64,000 nucleotides of DNA from Lentihominibacter butyricus (GCF_025567305.1 NZ_JAOQJP010000003.1:1-64000), one strand, 5' to 3'. Shown: positions 43,742 to 54,000, numbered from the stretch's first letter. The notes: generated from the sequence alone by a model not told the origin. A program made the numbers and translations.

Positions 43742-45243
43742 CAGATGCCCTCCTTTGCCATGCCTATTGCCGTCACAACGGCTTTCGCCTTGTTTATGCA
43801 TTCTCTGAACTCGTTTTCAGGCACGCTGTCTGCGACCACTCCCGCGCCTGATCGTATGCAGATCCTGCCGTTTTTCTTGTACACCAGTCTTATCGCTATG
43901 CACGTGTCCATGTTTCCGGTAAAGTCCAGATATCCGATCGCTCCGCCGTATACACCGCGCTTGTCGTTTTCCAGTTCTTCTATGATCTGGCACGCTCTGA
44001 ATTTCGGCGCGCCGGACAGTGTGCCTGCTGGAAGTATCGCGTCCACTGCATCGACCGCGTCCTTGTCTGCTCTGATCTTTCCTGTCACTGTCGAGCCGAT
44101 GTGCATCACGTGTGAGAATCTTTCTATCGAAAGGTACTCTTCCACCTTTACGCTACCGATCTCGCTCACCTTGCCGATATCGTTCCTGCCGAGGTCGACC
44201 AGCATGTTGTGTTCTGCGAGTTCCTTTTCGTCTTTCAGCAGTTCTGCTTCCAGCGCCTTGTCCTCTTCGTCATCCTTTCCTCTAGGTCTCGTGCCTGCGA
44301 GCGGGAACGTGCTGATCTTGCCGTTTTCAAGCTTTGCAAGTGTCTCGGGCGATGCTCCCGAAAGCTCTATGTCGTCGCTTGAGAAGTAAAACATGTATGG
44401 CGACGGGTTCTCTGTCCTCAGCACTCTGTATGTGTCGAACAGGCTTCCTTCTGCTTCGGCTCTCATCGGGTTGGAAAGCACTACCTGAAAGATATCGCCT
44501 TCGCGTATGTACTCTTTGGCTTTTTCGACCATTTCGCAGTACTGTTTTTCGGAAAAGTGCGGCGTTATCTCTGTCTTCAGTTCCAGCGGCTTGAAGACTT
44601 CTTTTTCGCCGTTCCTTATAAGATCCGCCATTTCCTTTAGGGTATCTTTCGCGGCCTCATATGAAGTTTCTATATCTTCTGTCATCACGCCGGTTATCAG
44701 CAGCAACTTCTGCCTGTAATGGTCGAATGCAATGACTTTATCGAACAGCATCAGATCCATGTCTCTGAAATCCTGATTCTCTCCTTCTTTAACTCTGCTC
44801 TTCATCAGCGGCTTGAGCTTCGGTTCGCTGTATTTGATGTAGTCGTATGAGAAGTAGCCTACAAGTCCTCCTGTGAATGACGGCATGTCTTCCATCTGCG
44901 GCGTCTTGTATCTGTCGAGTATCTCTCTGAGCACGTCACCCGGATGATCTATCTTCTTTATCGTTTTCTGTTCTACCCCGTCCGGCATCGTCTCTCTTAT
45001 CGTGAGTATATCGTCGAGGCATGTGATCTCCATTCCCGGATCGTAGCCGAGGAAAGAATACCTGCCCCATACCTCGCTCTGGCTGGCGCTTTCCAGCAGG
45101 TAACAGTGCCGGCTGGCTTTTCTCAGTATTTTCATTACTTCGACCGGTGTGTAGCTGTCCGACAGCATTTCCATACATACCGGTATCCTTCTGTAATCTC
45201 CCTGCGATGCTATCTGTTTTATTTGTTCTAGTGACGGATACAT
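43741..45243 (-). CDS. trpE: Anthranilate synthase component I
   Basis: 500 aa chorismate-using enzyme. LLESASQSEVWGRYSFLGYDP near residue 50 includes the LLES tryptophan feedback site. Catalytic core: GDIFQVVLSNPM, NPSPYMFYF, GASPETL, PLAGTRPRG, GRNDIGKV, AGTLSGAPKFRA, YGGAIGYLDFTGN and IRSGAGVVADS. First gene of the trp operon, AGGAGG upstream, behind a T-box leader. Confidence 0.97.
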   Translation of the reverse strand: MYPSLEQIKQIASQGDYRRIPVCMEMLSDSYTPVEVMKILRKASRHCYLLESASQSEVWGRYSFLGYDPGMEITCLDDILTIRETMPDGVEQKTIKKIDHPGDVLREILDRYKTPQMEDMPSFTGGLVGYFSYDYIKYSEPKLKPLMKSRVKEGENQDFRDMDLMLFDKVIAFDHYRQKLLLITGVMTEDIETSYEAAKDTLKEMADLIRNGEKEVFKPLELKTEITPHFSEKQYCEMVEKAKEYIREGDIFQVVLSNPMRAEAEGSLFDTYRVLRTENPSPYMFYFSSDDIELSGASPETLAKLENGKISTFPLAGTRPRGKDDEEDKALEAELLKDEKELAEHNMLVDLGRNDIGKVSEIGSVKVEEYLSIERFSHVMHIGSTVTGKIRADKDAVDAVDAILPAGTLSGAPKFRACQIIEELENDKRGVYGGAIGYLDFTGNMDTCIAIRLVYKKNGRICIRSGAGVVADSVPENEFRECINKAKAVVTAIGMAKEGI

Positions 45244-45301
45244 ATATCTTTACCTCCTGTTGTATTCGTATTTTCTGCGGCGGCCGGATTTGTCAAGTCA
45301 T

Positions 45302-45594
45302 AAAAAAAACTCGTCTTTGACAGAATTTTAATTCTATCAAGGACGAGTGTTACCCGCGGTGCCACCTTAATTTCATGGTCTGACCCATGCTCTCTGCAGA
45401 ATACCATCATATTCCCGGCAACTGACGTATGCCTCCACGTCGCAGAATACTCAGCCTGATACAAGGCCTTTGACTGCGCCCTCGGCGGTCCATTTGGCAG
45501 CCTGCATTTCCATCCGGCTCGCACCATCCCGGACTCTCTGTGGGCGCATTACTGCTTTTATCTCCGCTTCAACGGTTTATTTCATTGTTTATTT
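45302..45594 (-). promoter_or_regulatory. T-box riboswitch for tRNA-Trp before trpE
   Basis: Minus-strand leader with the T-box AGGTGGCACCGCG (45367-45355), stem I bearing AGAGAG and GGATGGTGCGAGCC, and a specifier loop AAATGGACC in which TGG (45492-45490) is the Trp codon. Stem I base pairs TGCGCCC with GGGCGCA. The terminator is ACTCGTC...GACGAGT followed by eight T (45302-45349). Uncharged tRNA-Trp should favour the antiterminator and trp expression. Confidence 0.95.
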
Positions 45595-45600
45595 TCTACA

Positions 45601-45629
45601 AAAATACCACACATTTATGTGTTTGTCAA
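45601..45629 (-). promoter_or_regulatory. trp promoter with palindrome in the spacer
   Basis: TTGACA (-35, 45629-45624), 17-bp spacer, TATTTT (-10, 45606-45601). The spacer contains ACACATTTATGTGT (45609-45622), 6-bp arms around TT, placed where a repressor would block RNA polymerase. T-box control alone does not require such a site. Confidence 0.7.
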
Positions 45630-45688
45630 CAATTTACACGAATTTTTCTGTATTTTATTCATGCTTTTTTATTAACATGCACAGAAGG

Positions 45689-46822
45689 CTATCTGTCGAC
45701 TACCTCGAGCAGCTTTGATTTGAGCTCGTTCTCCATCTTGCGCAGCTCGGTTTCCGCCTCCGATCTTCTGCGGCGTCCCTCCTGCTGGATCTCCATCACT
45801 TCGTCGAGTGTCGAGATCAGCGTCTGGTTAGTATGCTGCAGCGTCTCGATGTCCACGATGCCGCGTTCTGTCTCCTTCGCAGTCTCCACAGTCGCCATCT
45901 TGAGCGTGTCAGCATTCTTTTTGAGCAGCTCGTTTGTCATATCAGTCACTTCACGATGTGCCTTCACGGCATCGCTCGAATGCGCAACTCCGAGGGCTAA
46001 CACCATCTGGCTCTTCCAGAGAGGGACCGTATTGACGATCGTCGACTGGATCTTTTCCACCATCATCGTGTTATTGCCCTGCACGAGCCTTATCTGCGGC
46101 GCTGTCTGTATCGAGATCGTTCTCGTCAGCTCAAGATCGTGCAGCTTTTTCTCAAAACGCTGACACTTGGACTCCAGATCCTTTGCAGCCTGCACATCTT
46201 CCGGCAGTCCGCTTGTCTTAGCCTTCTGCACCAGCTCAGCCAGCTCGCCGTTTCTCACCTGTTCGAGTTTTTTCTTTCCCGCCATTATGTACATCGTCAG
46301 TTCCTTGAAATACGTCAGGTTCGCGTCGTACATCTTGTCCATCACAGCGATGTCCTTGAGCAGCTGCACCTGATGACCCTCCAGGATCTTGCAGATGCTT
46401 TCCACATTGGTCTCGACCCTGGCGTAACGCGTCTTCAGAGCCTCGATCTTGTTCTTTCCTTTCTTGAAAAATCCGAACAGACCTTTCTCTTCCTCGGCAT
46501 CGAAGCTTTTGAGCTCTGTCACTACTCCCGTGAGCAGGTCCCCGACTTCACCGAGATCCTTAGTCTTCACCTTTTCGAGAGCCGTCTCGGAAAAGTCCGC
46601 CATCTTCTTCTGAGTCCCTGCACCATACTGCAGTATAGCTGTAGAGTCATTCAGATCTATCTGCTGTGCGAATGCATCGACCATCTGCTGTTCTTCCGGT
46701 GTCAGCACCGGTTCTTCGACAGTTTCAGGCTCTTCTGCCACTACCATCTGTGCGGTTTCTGCTTCTTTGAACGGATCCAGCGTCAGTGACGGCGCTGCTG
46801 CCTCTTTGAATTCCATATCCAT
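45689..46822 (-). CDS. telA: TelA-family toxic-anion resistance protein
   Basis: 377 aa. Long, mostly helical TelA domain (TARVETNVESICKILEGHQVQLLKDIAVMDKMYDAN; TISIQTAPQIRLVQGNNTMMVEKIQSTIVNTVPLWKSQM). Linked to tellurite and cell-envelope stress tolerance; mechanism unclear. N-terminal 50 residues are acidic and Pro/Glu-rich. The last ~40 residues are coiled coil (RRRRSEAETELRKMENELKSK). 19 bp after xpaC, the usual partner. Confidence 0.9.
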   Translation of the reverse strand: MDMEFKEAAAPSLTLDPFKEAETAQMVVAEEPETVEEPVLTPEEQQMVDAFAQQIDLNDSTAILQYGAGTQKKMADFSETALEKVKTKDLGEVGDLLTGVVTELKSFDAEEEKGLFGFFKKGKNKIEALKTRYARVETNVESICKILEGHQVQLLKDIAVMDKMYDANLTYFKELTMYIMAGKKKLEQVRNGELAELVQKAKTSGLPEDVQAAKDLESKCQRFEKKLHDLELTRTISIQTAPQIRLVQGNNTMMVEKIQSTIVNTVPLWKSQMVLALGVAHSSDAVKAHREVTDMTNELLKKNADTLKMATVETAKETERGIVDIETLQHTNQTLISTLDEVMEIQQEGRRRRSEAETELRKMENELKSKLLEVVDR

Positions 46823-46841
46823 TTTCTTTCTCCAGTCTTCT

Positions 46842-48242
46842 TTATTTCTTTAAACCGTCTTCCATCAGACCTTCCTGTGCCAGCATCGTCTGCAGCACAG
46901 AAATATCAGATGAGACATCCCATGCAGTATCTTCGAATAAATTATCCAGCAGCTTTGCAAATGCGCTGTTCAGCGTATCAAGCGTGTCCTCGATCTCTTT
47001 CTTCGAATTCAATATGTTTTCGCCCTGAACAGGCTGCCTGTCGAGTTCTTCATATGCCCCCAGAAGCTTGACTGTCATCGGAAGATAGTAATCCATCATC
47101 TTCCTCAGATCACGGGCATTTTCCGGATGCGCCTCGGTCTGCTGGAAGATCCTCCTCACCAGCAGCTCCATCCTGTATATCTTCTCCGAGACTTCCTCTC
47201 CCGGTATGGCGTCATTGCTCTTTCGTATGCTTTCTATGTATTCGCTGCCTTTCTCCAGTATCGCTCTCACCTCAGGAGTCAGCCCGCCGGTGCGTTTCAG
47301 CTCTTCTTCACGCATCCTGGCCTCCTCTGCCTCACGTTCTCTTGTGTTTTTCTCTGTTTCAAGATACTGTTCATAGACCCGGTTCGATACCATCAGGCAT
47401 TTTTCGCTCTTGTCGAGATGCCCCTGCAGGAACCATCCCTTCCCGAGCATTTTTCTGATGTCCCTTATTATCTCCTTCTCAGACTTATGACAGTAGACCG
47501 CAAGCTTTTCTATATCTGCATACTCGCTGTTTTCCAGGCTGCGCACGTACTGATCGAACCGCTTGGCGAGGCTCAGCCCAGTAGCGCCCTTCACGATCAG
47601 AAAAACGCCTGCCGCAAGCATTATAAACAGCATTATCGCAGACCCGATCTTTGCACCTGCTGCAGAAAAAGCTATGCTGATCAGCAGTGATATCAGAGGC
47701 AGAAAACTAAGCGAAGCCACGATTATTCCTGACACCAGCATCGCGATCGCTCCGCCGCGGCGTTTACTGCTGCCCGCGAACAGCGATGTGTTTTTTGCAA
47801 AGGCTGCAGGTCTGCTGTCTGCCCTGTATGCATATCCTCTGGTCTGCTGCCTGTGCAGATTCGATGAAGCTGATCCCTGATTTCCCGGGCCCGTCGCAGT
47901 CCCTGCTGCTTCGGAGCCTGACGCACTGCCGGGCCTGCCGTAATCATAGGCTTCGGCCTGTCCCTGCTGTCTGTTTTCATGACCTGCCGGTCCCGCCTGC
48001 TGTGAAGCCTGACCCGCAGCTCCGTTGTTTGATGTGCCATTATTTCTGCTGCCGTTTTTACCGCTCAGATCGAAATCCCATCCGTCTCCGCTCCGGAACT
48101 CCTCTCCGCTTATTCCCTGAAAAGCTTTTTTTATCGTTCTGTTGATATTTTCATTAAGTCGACCGAAATCCCCCATATGCACCGCATCCTCTATTATGCG
48201 GTTAAGGTCTCCGCCGAGATCATTCCAGTCTTTACCGTTCAT
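46842..48242 (-). CDS. xpaC: XpaC-family membrane protein
   Basis: 466 aa. N-terminal ~45 residues (DWNDLGGDLNRIIEDAVHMGDFGRLNENINRTI) match the family opening. Residues ~62-150 are a low-complexity Gly/Asn/Gln/Ser linker. Two membrane segments follow (AMLVSGIIVASLSFLPLISLLISIAF; IGSAIMLFIMLAAGVFLIV), then a long cytoplasmic helical domain. Named for hydrolysis of a chromogenic phosphate in Bacillus, probably indirect. GGAGG upstream; a 7-bp GC hairpin (48276-48294) lies in its leader. Confidence 0.85.
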   Translation of the reverse strand: MNGKDWNDLGGDLNRIIEDAVHMGDFGRLNENINRTIKKAFQGISGEEFRSGDGWDFDLSGKNGSRNNGTSNNGAAGQASQQAGPAGHENRQQGQAEAYDYGRPGSASGSEAAGTATGPGNQGSASSNLHRQQTRGYAYRADSRPAAFAKNTSLFAGSSKRRGGAIAMLVSGIIVASLSFLPLISLLISIAFSAAGAKIGSAIMLFIMLAAGVFLIVKGATGLSLAKRFDQYVRSLENSEYADIEKLAVYCHKSEKEIIRDIRKMLGKGWFLQGHLDKSEKCLMVSNRVYEQYLETEKNTREREAEEARMREEELKRTGGLTPEVRAILEKGSEYIESIRKSNDAIPGEEVSEKIYRMELLVRRIFQQTEAHPENARDLRKMMDYYLPMTVKLLGAYEELDRQPVQGENILNSKKEIEDTLDTLNSAFAKLLDNLFEDTAWDVSSDISVLQTMLAQEGLMEDGLKK

Positions 48243-48409
48243 TTCATCCTCCGTTTTTCACATACCCCGGCGCCATGCGGCGAAACTCGCCGCACCGCGG
48301 ATTTTCAATGTTATTTTATCATATTTTTATATAAATTGAAACGCAATGTTCTGACATACCTTATAAACCGCGAATGCAGAGCTGTGCACCTTTGCATAAC
48401 AGATAAAGA

Positions 48410-48436
48410 CCCGGGAACACTTAAAATGTTCCCGGG
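48410..48436. terminator. 10-bp-stem terminator after gerQ
   Basis: CCCGGGAACA pairs perfectly with TGTTCCCGGG (48410-48419, 48427-48436) around a 7-nt loop. The minus-strand side continues TCTTTATC, a modest U-tract. Ends the spoVAF-cwlJ-gerQ operon. Confidence 0.75.
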
Positions 48437-48461
48437 CCGTATCTGCACCGGAATGCCGTGA

Positions 48462-48962
48462 TCAGTTCGCCACCTCATAAGGGTTCACCAGCTCCGAATA
48501 ATATACGTACATGCTCTTGATGCCGTAGATGTCCAGTATCCTGATGTTTCCGCTCAAATAGTCCTGCAGGATGATGTAATTTATACCCACGCCGATAAGG
48601 AATCCCTCATAGTATTCCGTTATGTTCGAACCCACGAGCTGCTGTATCCTGACGTACCTGCCGATCTGAGTCCGGAAGATACCGTTCAGATACTGCACTG
48701 AATTGTAGTCCAGTATCTCGTTGTATCCCTCAGAAAGCAGCGGATTCGGCGGCACACTGAACGTCGGATTCTCGGGCAGCACCATCGGGAACGTGTTCAT
48801 CTGATCCAGATCACCGTTTCCCAGTATGCCTGCTCCCGGCACCTCCGACACAGGTATATCGCCGTCTTCATGCGCAGACGCCTCACCTTCAACCGTATTC
48901 CCCATCACCGGAGTCATATCCTCACGTTCGATCTGCATCACGCTTCTCTGTTCTACAGACAT
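48462..48962 (-). CDS. gerQ: GerQ-like spore coat protein
   Basis: 166 aa. The C-terminal ~80 residues (YLNGIFRTQIGRYVRIQQLVGSNITEYYEGFLIGVGINYIILQDYLSGNIRILDIYGIKSMYVYYSEL) match the GerQ fold, which in Bacillus is cross-linked in the coat and holds CwlJ. The first ~80 residues are acidic/Pro-Asn-rich and variable, as in GerQ proteins. 20 bp after the cwlJ-like gene, a context that strongly supports the call. Confidence 0.82.
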   Translation of the reverse strand: MSVEQRSVMQIEREDMTPVMGNTVEGEASAHEDGDIPVSEVPGAGILGNGDLDQMNTFPMVLPENPTFSVPPNPLLSEGYNEILDYNSVQYLNGIFRTQIGRYVRIQQLVGSNITEYYEGFLIGVGINYIILQDYLSGNIRILDIYGIKSMYVYYSELVNPYEVAN

Positions 48963-48982
48963 TTATTCGATCACCTCTCTGT

Positions 48983-49420
48983 TTAAGTTTGCGCATACAG
49001 AGCGGTCGGAATATAGAAGCAGTGATCGTTGATCCTGTTGTGTATCACGCCGACTCGTGTCGGAAAATACGAGGGGCACGATGCGCTGTACGGGTTATGA
49101 AAAAACAGCGAATTGTCCACTCCCGGCAGTATCCCGCCCTGCATCGCCCAGTCGACTATATCGTAATGCTCCTGCGACGGAGTCATATTGTATACGTTCT
49201 GGGGATTGTAAACTCCTCCCACCGAAGTCTTCATGCAGGTGAACTGATTGTTCTGCTCTATCACGTTCCTGATATTGCCGCCTTCATTTATCCTGGAAAA
49301 CTCGCCGTACGTGATGTTCGCTCTGTTCATTATCACAGTAGCGACACCCTGCATACCCGGATATCCCTCTCCTCCGGCCTCACACTGTATCAGACGTGCA
49401 AAAAGTTCTCTGGTATCCAT
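48983..49420 (-). CDS. cwlJ: Spore cortex-lytic enzyme, CwlJ type
   Basis: 145 aa Hydrolase_2 (SleB/CwlJ) catalytic domain with no signal peptide or binding domain, as CwlJ. Family motifs: LIQCEAGGEGYPGMQGVATVIMNRA (catalytic Glu) and NSLFFHNPYSASCPSYFPTRVGVIHNRINDHCFY. Degrades muramic-delta-lactam cortex during germination, often triggered by Ca-dipicolinate. Between spoVAF- and gerQ-like genes. Confidence 0.9.
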   Translation of the reverse strand: MDTRELFARLIQCEAGGEGYPGMQGVATVIMNRANITYGEFSRINEGGNIRNVIEQNNQFTCMKTSVGGVYNPQNVYNMTPSQEHYDIVDWAMQGGILPGVDNSLFFHNPYSASCPSYFPTRVGVIHNRINDHCFYIPTALYAQT

Positions 49421-49471
49421 CGCTTCTTACTCCACCTTTCCGTTTATCGCTATGATAATATATGCAGGCGG

Positions 49472-50878
49472 TCATTTTTTCGTTCTGAATATCAGCTTTT
49501 TTAATTTTGCTCCGTTCCACGGGATCACCGGATACAGATACGACGTCCCGACAAGCGTCTTCGTCGCCGCCATCACCGCGAGCGATATCACGAAGGCCGC
49601 TGCCATCCCGGGCCATCCGAAGAAATGCGTGCCGATCAGCATCAGTATCCTTACGAATTTTATACCGTACCCGAGTTCTATGCTCGGCTGTGTAAAGCTT
49701 GCAAGTGCCACGACAGCCATGCACAGTATCGTCTGAGGCACGAACCATCCCGACGACACTGAGAATTCGCCGAGTATCAGCGCGCCTATCACTGACAGTG
49801 ACATCCCCAGTGACTCCGGTGTGTTGAGCGAGGCCAGCTTCAGTCCGTCGATGGCAAGCTCAAGCAGCAGGAACTGCCAGAATATGCTTATCGCAAATTC
49901 TTCGTCCGTTATGAAGAACCTTATCACTTCATGCACCGGTACCGCTCCTTCTGCAAAGGCCAGGTATACAGGAGTTGCAAACAGTATAACGAGTATGTTC
50001 AGTATTCGCAGCATCCTGAAATAGTTTCCCGTCAGCATAGGGAAGTAGTAGTCGTCAACATCCTGAACGAAATCGAATATGCCGGCCGGCAGCAGTATCA
50101 CAGTAGGAGAGTTGTCGACTATTACAGCTATCTTGCCCTCTTCCAGATGAGCTGCGATCACATCCGGACGCTGGGCATATCTTACTCTGGGGAACGGATT
50201 CAGCTTGCCCAGTTTCTTGCCCAGCAGCACCTCAACGAGAGTCTGCTCTGTCACCGTGAGCCCTTTCGTCTGCAGATCCTGCAGGCTTTTCGCCAGGCGT
50301 TTCACCATGCTCATGTCCGCCTTGTTCTTCATGTATGCCATAGAAACATCGGATTTGGTTATATCACCTATCGTAAAAACCTTGAAGATCAGATTATCAT
50401 CACGGATACGCCGCCTTATCAGCGCGATATTCGTCATCATCGACTCCACGAAGCCATCTTTTGAGCCCCTCAGCGATTTTTCCTTGGACGGCTCCTCTAT
50501 CCCTCTAAGCGGATAATTCCTGCAGTCTATGATGATTATCCCGCTGTATCCCGATATGAACAGCGGCACCAGCCCCGAATAAAGGAACGTCACCGCTTTT
50601 TCAAGGTCCTCTACGACCACGGCATCGAGGAACGGCAGATTAGATGCGATGAACTGCTCCGCATCGGCCGCCTGCTCCATTTTCTCCGGCTTCAGCGAAA
50701 ACAGACTGAATATCACTCTCTGCATCATACCCCCGTCCACGAGCCCGTCGACAAAAAACATGCTCGCATCCCTGCCGCCTATCACCAGTTTTCGTTCAAG
50801 AAGATCGAAGCTTTCGCCCACCGGCACCTTTTCTCTCATCGTTCTCAGCAGTTCGCTGTATCTATCCATTTTTTCCAT
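49472..50878 (-). CDS. spoVAF: SpoVAF-like member of the GerA germinant-receptor family
   Basis: 468 aa from MEKMDRYSELL at 50878 (GAGG 7 nt upstream); an ATG at 50893 has no ribosome site. N-terminal soluble half with GESFDLLERKLVIGGRDASMFFVDGLVDGGMM, the SpoVAF-type opening, then NPFPRVRYAQRPDVIAAHLEEGKIAVIVDNSP and about five membrane helices (MLRILNILVILFATPVYLAF onward). SpoVAF associates with SpoVA channels and speeds germination. The rest of the spoVA operon is not here. Its ribosome site lies inside a terminator-like hairpin (50879-50938). Confidence 0.85.
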   Translation of the reverse strand: MEKMDRYSELLRTMREKVPVGESFDLLERKLVIGGRDASMFFVDGLVDGGMMQRVIFSLFSLKPEKMEQAADAEQFIASNLPFLDAVVVEDLEKAVTFLYSGLVPLFISGYSGIIIIDCRNYPLRGIEEPSKEKSLRGSKDGFVESMMTNIALIRRRIRDDNLIFKVFTIGDITKSDVSMAYMKNKADMSMVKRLAKSLQDLQTKGLTVTEQTLVEVLLGKKLGKLNPFPRVRYAQRPDVIAAHLEEGKIAVIVDNSPTVILLPAGIFDFVQDVDDYYFPMLTGNYFRMLRILNILVILFATPVYLAFAEGAVPVHEVIRFFITDEEFAISIFWQFLLLELAIDGLKLASLNTPESLGMSLSVIGALILGEFSVSSGWFVPQTILCMAVVALASFTQPSIELGYGIKFVRILMLIGTHFFGWPGMAAAFVISLAVMAATKTLVGTSYLYPVIPWNGAKLKKLIFRTKK

Positions 50879-50938
50879 AAAAAAACCTCGCATACTTTTG
50901 GTATTATTTTTTACGTAATTACCTTATATATGCGAGGT
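50879..50938 (-). terminator. Terminator hairpin abutting the spoVAF start codon
   Basis: Minus strand: ACCTCGCATA (50938-50929) pairs with TATGCGAGGT (50894-50885), a 10-bp stem around ~34 nt, followed by seven T and at once by the ATG at 50878. The GAGG used for spoVAF lies in the 3' arm. It can end transcripts from pyc while hiding the spoVAF ribosome site in any read-through RNA. Confidence 0.8.
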
Positions 50939-51024
50939 GTTTTCTCTTTTATATTCCGATCATAAAGCTCGCGATACAAATGATGCACACGTTATGCATC
51001 GCTGCCGCTGCCTGAGGTCTCCGG

Positions 51025-54000
51025 CTACTTGAGCTTTGCGATAAGCTCTCCTGCCTTGACCTGCTGGCCTTCGTTTATGTAGACCTTGTCGATAACGCCC
51101 TTCTGCGGAGCGAGTATGTTAGTCTCCATCTTCATAGCCTCGATAACTGCGATCGGCTGTTTTTCCTCTACTTCATCGCCTTCCTTGACGAGGACCTTGA
51201 TGATGTTTCCGGGGATGTTGGCTCCGATCTCGCTCGGATCGTTCGCATCCGCATAAACGATCTTCGATGTGGCTGATGCGAGGTTTGCAGCTTCGTCCTT
51301 GATCTTCACGGCGCTTCTGTTGCCGTTTACTTCAAATACCACGTTTCTAAAGCCTTCTTCGTCTGTCTCTCTTGCATCCGAAAGTCTTACGACAAGCTCC
51401 TTGCCCTCTGCGATCTTGATCTCGCAAGTCTCGCCTTCCGAAAGTCCATGGAAGAAGATGTCGCTGCCCATGAGTCTGAAGTTACCGTCCTTTTCAAGGC
51501 TCTTGAGGTAGTCTTCGAATACTTTAGGATATAAAGCATAGCTGAGCGCTTCCTTCTCTGTTCCTTCCAGACCATGCTCTTCTCTGAGCATCTTCTTGAT
51601 AGCGTCAAAGTCTTCATCAGGCAGGAGTTCTCCAGGTCTGCATGTGATAGGCTCTTTGCCGTGGAGCACGAGCTTCTGGAGCTTTTCAGGGAATCCGCCT
51701 TCAGGCTGCCCCATCATACCTTCGAAGTATGAAACGATCGAGTCAGGGAAGTCGATATCCTTGGCCTTCTCGTAGATATTCTCCGGAGTCAGCTCGTTCT
51801 GTACCATGAATATAGCCATGTCTCCTACAGCCTTTGATGACGGTGTTACCTTTACGATATCGCCGAGCATCTCGTTGACTGCCTTGTACATTTCCTTGAC
51901 TTCATTGAACTTGTGGCCGAGACCGAAGCTTTCGACCTGCGACTTGAGGTTGGAATACTGTCCTCCCGGCATCTCGTATTTGTATATTTCAGCTGATCCT
52001 GTCATCATATCTGATTCGAATTCCTTGTAAACAGGTCTTACTGCTGCCCAGTAGTCTGTGATTACCTGGATTCCGTCCGGATCTATGCCTGTATCTCTCT
52101 CTGTGCTTTCCATAGCTGCGACGATCGAGTTCAGTGCAGGCTGACTCGTGAGTCCCGACATGCTGTTGAACGCTGCGTCGATGATATCCACGCCTGCATT
52201 TGCAGCCATCATCAGGGTTGCCACGCCGTTGCCGCTCGTGTCGTGAGTATGGAGATGGATAGGGATCGAGATCTCGTTTTTCAGAGCCTCTATCAGCTTC
52301 TTTGCAGCCATAGGCTTCAGAAGTCCTGACATATCCTTGATGCCCAGTATATGGCTTCCTCTCTTTTCGAGTTCCTTAGCCATTCTCACATAGTAGTCGA
52401 GATTGTATTTTTCTCTGCTCGAGTCGAGTATGTCTCCTGTATAGCAGATGCATGCCTCTGCCACCTTGCCCTGGTTGAGAGTCTCATCCAGCGCTACTTC
52501 CATACCCTGTATCCAGTTGAGCGAGTCGAATATCCTGAAAACATCGATGCCTGATGCAGCCGATTCCTTGACGAATCTTCTGATCACATTGTCAGGATAG
52601 TTCTTGTATCCTACGCCGTTCGCACCTCTGAGGAGCATCTGGAACATGATATTCGGGATCTTTTTCCTGAGCGTTTCAAGTCTCTCCCACGGCGATTCCT
52701 TGAGGAATCTGTACGATGTATCGAACGTTGCTCCGCCCCACATTTCGAGTGAGAAGAGGTTCTGTCCGTACAGAGATACAGCAGGTGCGATCTTCTCCAT
52801 ATCGACAGTTCTTACTCTCGTAGCCATCAGCGACTGCTGAGCATCTCTCATAGTAGTATCTGTGATGAGGAGCTTCTTCTGATCCTTTACCCAGTCTACC
52901 AGACCTTCAGGTCCCTTTTCATCGAGTATCTGCTTAGTTCCGCTGAGTCCTGCAGTCTCCTCAGGCTTCAGTCTAGGGAATACAGGAACGTCGAACTGCG
53001 GCTTGATACCTCTGTTTCCGTTTACGAACTTTTCTCCGAGGTAAGTGAGGACCTTGAGCTCCTTGTCTTCACGAACCATGATGTTGAACAGTTCCGGATT
53101 GTCTGCGATGAATCCGGTGTCGCAGTTTCCGGCTCTGAACGTAGGATGGTTCAGTACATTGAGGAGGAAAGCTCTGTTCGTCTTCACTCCCGTTACCTTC
53201 ATTTCCTTGAGAGCTCTCTTCGCCTTGTTCACAGCATCATTGAAGCTTCTCGCCCATGAAGTCACCTTTACGAGCAGGCTGTCGTAGTAAGGTGAGATGA
53301 CAGCATTGACGAATGCATTTCCTGCATCGAGTCTGATGCCGTATCCGCCCGCACTCGTATACTTCGTGATAACGCCCGTGTCAGGTGCGAATCCGTTGAT
53401 CGGATCCTCTGTCGTAAGTCTGCACTGGATCGAGAATCCTCTAGGCTGTATCTGATCCTGGCTCTTGATATTTATCTCGTCTGAATCCAGGCTGTATCCC
53501 TCTGCGATGAGGATCTGCGACTGTACGATATCGATGCCCGTAGTCATCTCTGTTACAGTATGCTCTACCTGTATTCTAGGGTTCATTTCTATGAAATAGT
53601 GGTTTCCTTCATGGTCCACGAGGAACTCCACAGTTCCGGCACTCTTGTAGTTCACTGCCTGTGCGATCTTCTTCGCATCTGCACAGATATTCTGTCTCTG
53701 CTCTTCTGTGATGGAAAGCGCAGGTGTGAATTCTACGACCTTCTGATGTCTTCTCTGGATCGAGCAGTCACGTTCATAGAGATGAACGATATTGCCGTAG
53801 TTGTCTCCGAGGATCTGCACTTCGATGTGCTTAGGTCTTTCGAGATATTTTTCGATGAAGATATCGTCGATACCGAATGCCTTCTTAGCTTCGCTCTTTG
53901 CGCTTCTGAACTGTTCAGGCATCTCCTCTCTGCTTCTGACGATCCTCATTCCTCTGCCGCCGCCGCCTGCTGCAGCTTTGAGCATTACAGGATAACCGCA

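Noticed and set aside
48276..48294. TGCGGCG-AAACT-CGCCGCA hairpin in the xpaC leader as a riboswitch
   Set aside because: No known riboswitch consensus around it; too little sequence to support a sensor.
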